Below are positions 6,827-11,179 of a stretch of DNA of 11,179 nt, piece by piece. The translations under genes were made by a program, and so were the position numbers. Position 1 is the stretch's first letter; the number at the start of each line of letters is the position of its first letter. Source of the stretch: an uncultured Collinsella sp. (GTDB taxonomy: Bacteria; Actinomycetota; Coriobacteriia; Coriobacteriales; Coriobacteriaceae); assembly GCA_900555765.1 (NCBI GenBank), contig USMA01000019.1:1-11179 (forward strand), written 5' to 3'. A model generated the notes under the pieces. It worked only from the letters and a program-made list of their open reading frames with translations. It was not told where the DNA came from and did no database searches.

Positions 6827-6922
6827 GAGTGTGGATTTTCTCCCACCGAGATAACGAGCGTGGATTTTCTCCCGTTTAGAGCGCACTCGAACGCTCAAAG
6901 TGGGAGAAAATCCACGCTCGTT
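6827..6922. repeat. 21-bp perfect inverted repeat plus an extra direct copy of the arm
   Basis: Arms 6853-6873 and 6902-6922 are exact complements. Pairing continues inside through 6874-6877 with 6898-6901 (two G-T pairs) and 6879-6883 with 6892-6896. The 18-nt core GAGYGTGGATTTTCTCCC also occurs directly at 6827-6844, 29 bp upstream of its second copy. The element lies between convergent genes (ATPase and phosphatase). A short TTTT follows on the plus strand, so it may act as a terminator for the ATPase transcript. Confidence 0.75.
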
Positions 6923-6965
6923 TTATGCCGATGGCGTGGCCCGTGCGCCCGCGCCGCCCGAGCGC

Positions 6966-7412
6966 CTACAGCTGCTCGAGCATAGCGGTGCAACCGGCGA
7001 GTACATCGCGGTAGGTGGCATCGAAGTTGCCGGTGTACCAGGGATCGGCCACGTCGCCGGGGCGCTCGGCCCAATCGAGCAAGCGCGTAATCTTGCCGTC
7101 GGGGTCGTCGCCAAAGATGCGACGCAGGCCACGCGCGTTCTCGGCATCCATATAGACAATGTGGTCCCAGTCGCCATACTCCGCGCGACGCACCTGACGT
7201 GCACGATGTGCGACGACGGGAATCCCGACCTCGCGCAGCTTGGCAACGGTACCGTGGTGTGGCGGGTTGCCGATCTCCTCGGTCGAGGTCGCAGCGGAAT
7301 CAATGACAAACTCGCCCGCGCGCCCGGCGCGCCGCACCAGCTCGGTAAACACGGACTCAGCCATCGTCGAGCGGCAGATGGTTCCATAGCAGATGAACAG
7401 TACACGTTGCAT
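6966..7412 (-). CDS. Low-molecular-weight protein tyrosine phosphatase
   Basis: A 148-residue cytoplasmic phosphatase of the LMW-PTP/arsenate-reductase fold. The N-terminal P-loop is C8-x5-R14 (CYGTICRS), with the nucleophile Cys8 and phosphate-binding Arg14. The general acid is probably Asp123 in DPW (123-125), followed by aromatic residues. Usual family loops read CxGNxCRSP; here Asn is Thr11 and Pro is Thr16, so the loop is atypical. ATG 7412-7410 is chosen because AAAGGAAA lies just upstream and the fold begins at once; an upstream extension to 7457 adds residues unlike the family. It is 45 nt downstream of the MFS gene on the same strand, so probably co-transcribed. It could act on phosphotyrosine proteins or small phosphoesters. 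Confidence 0.9.
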   Translation of the reverse strand: MQRVLFICYGTICRSTMAESVFTELVRRAGRAGEFVIDSAATSTEEIGNPPHHGTVAKLREVGIPVVAHRARQVRRAEYGDWDHIVYMDAENARGLRRIFGDDPDGKITRLLDWAERPGDVADPWYTGNFDATYRDVLAGCTAMLEQL

Positions 7413-7457
7413 ATGCGGTTTCCTTTCGATCGCCATCATCGAGCTCGAGTATCGCAT

Positions 7458-8699
7458 CTACGCCTGCGCCATCGCCCTCTTGCGTTCCCAGCGAGCCAAC
7501 TTAATCGTCACCAGCGTAAGCACCCAGGCCACAAGCGAGAACGCGGCACCCACTGCGCCTACATATGCAATGCCAACGCTGCTTACCACGGCGCCGCCCA
7601 CTGCGGTGCCAAACGAGATGCCGACGTTAAACGCCATGGGCTCAACCGAACTTGCGAGTACCATCGACTTGGGATGGCGGCTGCGTGCCACGTCCATAAA
7701 GTGCGTGATGCACGACACCGAGAACAGGTACATGAGCAGCGCCAGGCTAAAGACAAAGACCAGCGCGAGCGGCATGGTGCCGCCCACAGCAAACAGTCCG
7801 AGTAACGCTGCAGCCTGCAGCACAAACGTCACGAGTAGCGCCTTCATGCCAAAGCGCGCATCGATCCATCCGCCCAGGATGTTCGAGATCAGGCAGAACA
7901 CGCCGTAGGCCATGAGCGTGGTACTGGCTTCGACCGTGCCCATGCCCAGCACCTGCTCAAGATAAGGCGTCACGTAGCCGTAGAAAACGTAGACCGACCC
8001 CACGCCAAACAAAAAGATGAGCATGCCGGTGATGATGCTCGGCTCGCGTAGCAGACCCGCCTGCTCGCGAAAAGTGGCGGGCTCGTCGGTTTGCCCAGCG
8101 CGCGGCATAAACGCCACGAGCGCTCCGCAGATCAGAACGGCAAAGGCCAGCGTGCCGTACATGGCCACGTGCCAATCGAGCGTGTCGGCCACAAACTTGC
8201 CGATCGAAGTGACAAAGACCATTGCCACGGAAAACGCACCATATACCACCGAGATGGCAAGCGAAGTTTGCTGCGGAGACAGAAGCTCGGGGATGTACGT
8301 CACGCCCACGGCGAGCAGTGCGCCCGAGACGGAGCCCAGGATGATGCGCGAGATGAACAGCACCTGGAAGTTGGGCGCCAACGCCATGACCAGGTTGCCG
8401 AGCACAAAGACGATGCTGTAGCACACGAGCAGCTGGTAGCGGCGAAAACGCCCCGTACTGAGCGCGAGCACCGGCGTCGAGATAGCGTAGATCAGTGCGA
8501 ACACGCTAATAAGTTGGCCTGCGGTGGCAAGCGATACGCCGAGTTCCGTCGCTAGGTCGCTTTCGATGCCGATGACCACGAACTCGGAGCAGCCGAGCGA
8601 GAATCCCAACAGCACGAGCAGCGCCAGGCAGAGCTTGGTGCGTGCGGGGGAGAGCGCGGCGGCAGTTGACTTACTTTTTGGCGTGGTTGCGGCGGTCAA
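7458..8699 (-). CDS. Major facilitator superfamily exporter (DHA1, AraJ/YdhP/PbuE-like)
   Basis: A membrane protein of about 413 residues with 12 predicted helices, predicted to drive export of a small molecule by proton antiport. The first helix carries the LGFSLGCSEFVVIGIESDLA motif with the charged Glu seen in this group, followed by AGQLISVFALIYAISTPVLA and SRIILGSVSGALLAVGVTYI. Overall it resembles sugar, purine or drug efflux proteins; the substrate is unknown. No ATG fits in frame near the first helix. TTG 8699-8697 is chosen because GGAG lies eight bases before it and it gives a normal family length; GTG 8708-8706 is an alternative. The open frame runs on to 9128 upstream, but that part crosses the palindrome and an opposing gene and is not believed. 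It precedes the phosphatase and is divergent from the LpdD-isomerase gene. Confidence 0.88.
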   Translation of the reverse strand: MTAATTPKSKSTAAALSPARTKLCLALLVLLGFSLGCSEFVVIGIESDLATELGVSLATAGQLISVFALIYAISTPVLALSTGRFRRYQLLVCYSIVFVLGNLVMALAPNFQVLFISRIILGSVSGALLAVGVTYIPELLSPQQTSLAISVVYGAFSVAMVFVTSIGKFVADTLDWHVAMYGTLAFAVLICGALVAFMPRAGQTDEPATFREQAGLLREPSIITGMLIFLFGVGSVYVFYGYVTPYLEQVLGMGTVEASTTLMAYGVFCLISNILGGWIDARFGMKALLVTFVLQAAALLGLFAVGGTMPLALVFVFSLALLMYLFSVSCITHFMDVARSRHPKSMVLASSVEPMAFNVGISFGTAVGGAVVSSVGIAYVGAVGAAFSLVAWVLTLVTIKLARWERKRAMAQA

Positions 8700-8756
8700 G
8701 GTTGTCACTCCAATGTCGCATGAATAAGCGGGATTCAATCTCTGCAACTCTAACAG

Positions 8757-8789
8757 AATGTGACAAAGGAGCAGCCTCTTTGTCACATG
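8757..8789. repeat. Palindromic intergenic repeat, copy 3 (in a divergent promoter region)
   Basis: Left arm 8757-8771, loop CAG (8772-8774), right arm 8775-8789. Relative to copy 1 the innermost pair changed from A-T to G-C on both sides. The next pairs become A opposite C and G opposite T, and the outermost base pair is lost. It lies between the divergent MFS and LpdD-isomerase genes. Confidence 0.8.
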
Positions 8790-8808
8790 AAGACCTTGCC
8801 TGTATAGT
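8780..8808 (+). promoter_or_regulatory. Promoter of the LpdD-isomerase gene, -35 box inside a repeat
   Basis: TTGTCA (8780-8785, 5/6 match) is separated by 17 nt from TATAGT (8803-8808, 5/6 match). The -35 box is part of the right arm of palindrome copy 3. Transcription would begin near 8815, about 45 nt before the chosen ATG 8861, which argues against the earlier in-frame ATG at 8825. Confidence 0.55.
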
Positions 8809-8820
8809 CGCAATACAGGC
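8798..8820. promoter_or_regulatory. Candidate operator over the -10 box
   Basis: GCCTGTAT (8798-8805) and ATACAGGC (8813-8820) are a perfect 8-bp inverted repeat with a 7-nt centre. It covers the -10 box and the likely start site, the usual position for a repressor site. As RNA it could only form if transcription started further upstream. Confidence 0.45.
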
Positions 8821-8860
8821 GAAGATGGTTTCAGGTACATCGCGGGCGACGGGAGATCCC

Positions 8861-9892
8861 ATGGGTATGCACACGACAAAGGTTGCAGCGGTCGAGGGCA
8901 AGTTTGCGCTCGAGGCCCAGTTGACGGTGACGCCGCGAGGCATGGCGGTGTACGCCTGCTCGCCGGAGTTCGCGCACCTGGGCGCCACGGCGCAGGCCAT
9001 TCCGCGCCCCGAGCCCGGCCGTACGGCGACGGTGAGCATTCTGGCCGTTCCGTGCCATCGAGATGAGATCCCGGCGCACGATATCGCGGCGGCGCTGGCC
9101 ACGCGCTTTGGCGTGCCGGTCGTTGCAAGCACGGGCTTTCACGTTGAGCAGGCGAGCGCAGACGACCTGCAGCGCGTGCTTGACACCACCAAGGAGCTCA
9201 TCGCTGCGCTCGAAGGCGCCGCAGCCCGCATCCTGCGCGCCGGCTGGGATGAGGGCGGCGCGGGCGCTGAGGTCGTGGCGGTCGATACCGCGACCGGCAA
9301 GGTGCTTGGCCCCGTCGATCGCATCGAGGCCCATGCCGGTGAGGGCATCCTGCATCAGGCATTTCTGACGCTTTTGGTCGAGGGCCGGGGCGAAGACGCG
9401 CGCCTGCTGCTCTGTCGCCGCAGTCCGCTCAAGCGCCTGTGGGGCGGGGTGCTGGCCGATAGCTGCGCCGGCCATCCGCTCCCCGGGGAAGACGTCGCGG
9501 CCGCCACGGCGCGTCGCATCAACGAAGAGCTTGGCATTACGCGCGATCCCGATCAGCTTAAGCACCTCGGACACGTGGTGTACCGTGAGGACCACGGCGA
9601 TGGTCGCTGCGAGTGCGAGTGGTGCGAGGTGTTCGCAGCCCATGTTGAGCCGGGCGAGCTGCATATCAACCAAGAGGAGATCTCGGAGGTGCGCCGCGTG
9701 GCCCCGTCCGAGCTCGACGGCTATCTGCAGGGTCACCCCGCGCAGCTGGCCCCCCTGGCTCCGCGAGGTCCTCAGCGACCCATCCATTCGTACGGCCCTC
9801 GCTATGTAAAAAGACAGTCCCTTTGTCACATCCAAACCGTCACAACATTCGATGAAAATCTCGAAAACGAGGAAAAACGTCGAATGTTGTGA
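8861..9892 (+). CDS. LpdD-like domain fused to isopentenyl-diphosphate isomerase-like Nudix domain, probable frameshift
   Basis: Residues 1-125 resemble LpdD-type prenylated-flavin chaperones (AHLGATAQAIPRP 38-50, TATVSILAVPCHRDE 55-69, ASTGFHVEQASADDL 89-103). Residues 135-300 match type-1 isopentenyl-diphosphate isomerase, which interconverts IPP and DMAPP. The E. coli metal ligands His25, His32, His69, Glu114 and Glu116 correspond to His158, His165, His205, Glu251 and Glu253, and Tyr104 to Tyr241. Catalytic Cys67 is Ala203 here, with Cys202 beside it. ATG 8861 has GGGAG upstream; ATG 8867 is possible. A run of six C at 9750-9755 appears to hold one base too many. Removing it gives PWLREVLSDPSIRTALAM and a TAA at 9807-9809 (315 residues), an isomerase-like ending. 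As it stands the frame runs on through two palindromes to 9892. This may be a real mutation, phase variation or a sequencing error. Confidence 0.75.
   Translation: MGMHTTKVAAVEGKFALEAQLTVTPRGMAVYACSPEFAHLGATAQAIPRPEPGRTATVSILAVPCHRDEIPAHDIAAALATRFGVPVVASTGFHVEQASADDLQRVLDTTKELIAALEGAAARILRAGWDEGGAGAEVVAVDTATGKVLGPVDRIEAHAGEGILHQAFLTLLVEGRGEDARLLLCRRSPLKRLWGGVLADSCAGHPLPGEDVAAATARRINEELGITRDPDQLKHLGHVVYREDHGDGRCECEWCEVFAAHVEPGELHINQEEISEVRRVAPSELDGYLQGHPAQLAPLAPRGPQRPIHSYGPRYVKRQSLCHIQTVTTFDENLENEEKRRML
9804..9831. repeat. Palindromic intergenic repeat, copy 4 (left arm eroded)
   Basis: The right half GTCCCTTTGTCACAT (9817-9831) matches copy 1. The left arm has lost about three bases and diverged (ATGTAAAAAGA). 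The left arm contains the TAA at 9807-9809 that would end the isomerase gene in its repaired frame. The loop is again CAG. Confidence 0.7.
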
Positions 9893-9898
9893 CGGTTT
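9834..9898. repeat. 19-bp perfect inverted repeat with inner hairpin
   Basis: Arms 9834-9852 and 9880-9898 are exact complements (AAACCGTCACAACATTCGA and its complement), and two further pairs form in RNA if one G-U is allowed. Between them CTCG-AAAA-CGAG makes a small hairpin. The right arm ends in GGTTTTC. It follows palindrome copy 4 by 2 nt, so it may be a terminator after the isomerase gene. Confidence 0.75.
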
Positions 9899-9984
9899 TC
9901 GTGTCCGGCGCGGGTGAGCTTCGGTGCCGTCTGGGGGTATAAGACTAGCGAGTGTTTATTTGCGAGGCCTAAGGGGCGCCCCGT

Positions 9985-10854
9985 ATGGATATCGATAACT
10001 TTGAATGGTGGTATAGCGAGGGCGAGGCTCCGGACGATGAGTGGGACGAGCCCACGTCGCGTGACGTGTCGAGCGACGAGGACGAGGCCGGCAACGACGT
10101 CGCCGCCGACTCGGACGCCGCCCTCGACCCCGTCGAGTCCCTGACCTTCGAACAAGCCTGGGCCCAGGCCGAGGCAGACGAGGCCAAGGCCGACGCTACG
10201 GCCACGCTCGGCGAGCCAGCTGACATGTCAATCTCGCCGGCAAAGACCCCGCAGCCGCGTCACACCATCGACCCCGACAGCACGGCATCCTTCAGTATTC
10301 TCGACGTGCCCTCGCAGGGCGCTCAGGCGCCCGCGCCCACACGACGCCCCAATCTGTCTCGCGAGGAAGATGCAGGACGTCGCTCTCCGCTCGGCCCCAT
10401 CCTTATCGCCTTCATGGCCGGCGTTATCGCATGCTCGGTAATTGGAAACGTCTGGAGCCATGTCGAGCAGCAGCGAAAAGACGTCGCCAAGGTCGAGATG
10501 TCTGTCGAGCAATCGCTCGGCCGCACGCGCTCGGTACATGTGTCGGTCGAGGTCAAGGACGGCGCGACGTGGGACACCGCGCGCGGCGACAGCCAAATGC
10601 TCATCCACATCGTGGGGCGCACGCTCAAAGGGCAGACGATTGACGAGTATCAATACGTCAATTCCGCTGGTGACGGCATCGAACTTAAGCCCGGCGACTA
10701 CGAGCTCACCGTCGATGAACCGCCCGTCGCCACCGACGGCACGCGCTTCCGTGCCGCAAAGCGCATGGTTCCCGTGAGCTTTAACTCGCAGGCGCCCGAT
10801 ACGGTCGATAGCACTCCGCAGGGCGGGTTTGACCTTTACGCTATTGCTCAATAA
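9985..10854 (+). CDS. Single-pass membrane protein of unknown function
   Basis: I do not recognise a family for this 289-residue protein. Residues 1-90 are very acidic (Asp/Glu-rich) and probably disordered, 91-133 are Pro/Ser/Arg-rich, and 136-155 form one hydrophobic segment (PILIAFMAGVIACSVIGNVW). Positive residues just before it (RR 132-133) suggest the N-terminus is inside and the C-terminus outside. Residues 170-285 look beta-rich, with KGQTIDEYQYVNSAGDGIEL and a following PGDYELTV stretch (215-244) reminiscent of small beta-sandwich or transthyretin-like surface domains. ATG 9985 is preceded by AAGGGG. A TATAAG at 9938-9943 could be a -10 box, but no -35 box is clear. There is no signal peptide, cell-wall anchor or enzyme motif. 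A cell-envelope or signalling role is inference only. Confidence 0.75.
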   Translation: MDIDNFEWWYSEGEAPDDEWDEPTSRDVSSDEDEAGNDVAADSDAALDPVESLTFEQAWAQAEADEAKADATATLGEPADMSISPAKTPQPRHTIDPDSTASFSILDVPSQGAQAPAPTRRPNLSREEDAGRRSPLGPILIAFMAGVIACSVIGNVWSHVEQQRKDVAKVEMSVEQSLGRTRSVHVSVEVKDGATWDTARGDSQMLIHIVGRTLKGQTIDEYQYVNSAGDGIELKPGDYELTVDEPPVATDGTRFRAAKRMVPVSFNSQAPDTVDSTPQGGFDLYAIAQ

Positions 10855-10890
10855 CTGCGCCTGTCGCTCAACCCCGCCGCCAAGAGTGGG

Positions 10891-10918
10891 ACAATAGCCC
10901 TCGACACTATTGTATACT
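10891..10918 (+). promoter_or_regulatory. -10 box and inverted repeat before the epimerase gene
   Basis: TATACT (10913-10918) is a good -10 box 15 nt before the ATG, so the leader would be very short. Just upstream, ACAATAG (10891-10897) and CTATTGT (10907-10913) form a perfect 7-bp inverted repeat, 9 nt apart, that touches the -10 box and could be a repressor site. A weak -35-like GGGACA lies at 10889-10894 with an overlong spacer. Confidence 0.4.
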
Positions 10919-10933
10919 ATAGGAGGAAGTAGC

Positions 10934-11179
10934 ATGTCTACCGTCACTACCATCAAGCGCGGCGGCCTCACCGCGGCCATCGATTCCATGGGCGCCCAGC
11001 TCACGAGCCTTGCCCTCAACGGCAACGAGTATCTGTGGCAGGGCGACCCCGCCTTTTGGGGCAAGCACGCGCCCATCTTGTTCCCCATTGTGGGCTCGCT
11101 GCGCAACAACACGGCAACGTCTGCGGCCGGCACCTGCGAGATGCCGCGCCACGGACTCGCGCGCATCGACGAGCACAAG
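10934..11179 (+). CDS. Aldose 1-epimerase family protein, LacX/YihR-like (5' part only)
   Basis: The first 82 residues of a gene that continues past the window edge; full family members are near 290 residues. It begins with a beta-rich mutarotase fold: GAQLTSLALNGNEYLWQGDPAF (20-41), HAPILFPIVGSL (45-56) and MPRHGLAR (70-77). His73 in the HGLAR segment corresponds to the conserved HGFAR region of LacX-type proteins. The family interconverts alpha and beta forms of sugars, though many members act on unknown or phosphorylated sugars. ATG 10934 has a strong AGGAGGAAG (10921-10929) before it. It is 79 nt after the membrane protein and has its own -10 box, so it may be separately transcribed. The active-site His and Glu further along are outside the window. 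Confidence 0.88.
   Translation, partial: MSTVTTIKRGGLTAAIDSMGAQLTSLALNGNEYLWQGDPAFWGKHAPILFPIVGSLRNNTATSAAGTCEMPRHGLARIDEHK

Noticed and set aside
6900..7805. 301-residue plus-strand open frame
   Set aside because: Antisense to the phosphatase and MFS genes; no start signal or domain.
8642..8860. Upstream extension of the LpdD-isomerase frame
   Set aside because: It crosses the opposing MFS start, the palindrome and the promoter, and has no domain content; the ribosome binding site and promoter support ATG 8861.
8700..9128. Upstream extension of the MFS frame
   Set aside because: It runs antisense through the LpdD-isomerase gene and encodes Arg/Pro-rich sequence before the first helix.
8831..9835. 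334-residue minus-strand open frame
   Set aside because: Antisense shadow of the LpdD-isomerase gene, a common artefact in high-GC DNA; no recognisable domain.

Overview
The window looks like a chromosomal segment of a high-GC intestinal Coriobacteriia member, most likely Collinsella or a close relative. That rests on base composition, the overall look of the proteins and the style of intergenic palindromes. It is inference, because no rRNA or other marker gene is present. I see no tRNA, CRISPR array, transposase or phage gene.

Layout from left to right. (1) Positions 1-3525, minus strand: a translationally coupled operon of a MarR-type repressor and two ABC exporter half-transporters, the second cut by the window edge. 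The complete half has a degenerate ATP site, so the pair is probably a heterodimeric exporter. A consensus promoter with an inverted repeat at the start site precedes marR. (2) 3526-4086: a 560-bp gene-free stretch with a tandem pair of hairpin modules, a long nested stem-loop and a 22-bp perfect inverted repeat. (3) 4087-5233, plus: a pyridoxamine/pyridoxal kinase overlapping a small cysteine-rich TIGR04076-type protein. (4) 5418-6779, plus: an AAA_14/DUF4143 ATPase preceded by three repeats at exact 33-bp spacing. (5) 6966-8699, minus: an MFS exporter followed by a low-molecular-weight tyrosine phosphatase. (6) 8861-9809/9892, plus: a fusion of an LpdD-like (prenyl-flavin chaperone) domain to a type-1 isopentenyl-diphosphate isomerase-like Nudix domain, with a probable frameshift in a C6 run near its end. 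(7) 9985-10854, plus: a single-pass membrane protein of unknown function. (8) 10934 to the end: the start of an aldose 1-epimerase-like gene.

A family of about 30-bp palindromes (consensus arm AATGTGACAAAGGGA, loop CAG) occurs four times between genes. Two copies are followed closely by a different long perfect hairpin. One copy supplies the -35 box of the LpdD-isomerase gene, and another abuts the original stop codon of that gene.

The strongest candidate for new biology is the LpdD-isomerase fusion. The isomerase half keeps all five metal ligands and the active-site tyrosine but has alanine where the essential catalytic cysteine should be. Known chemistry gives the pairing a logic: isomerase makes DMAPP, the prenyl donor pool for prenylated flavin, and LpdD proteins are tied to prenylated-flavin decarboxylases. 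No link has been shown here.
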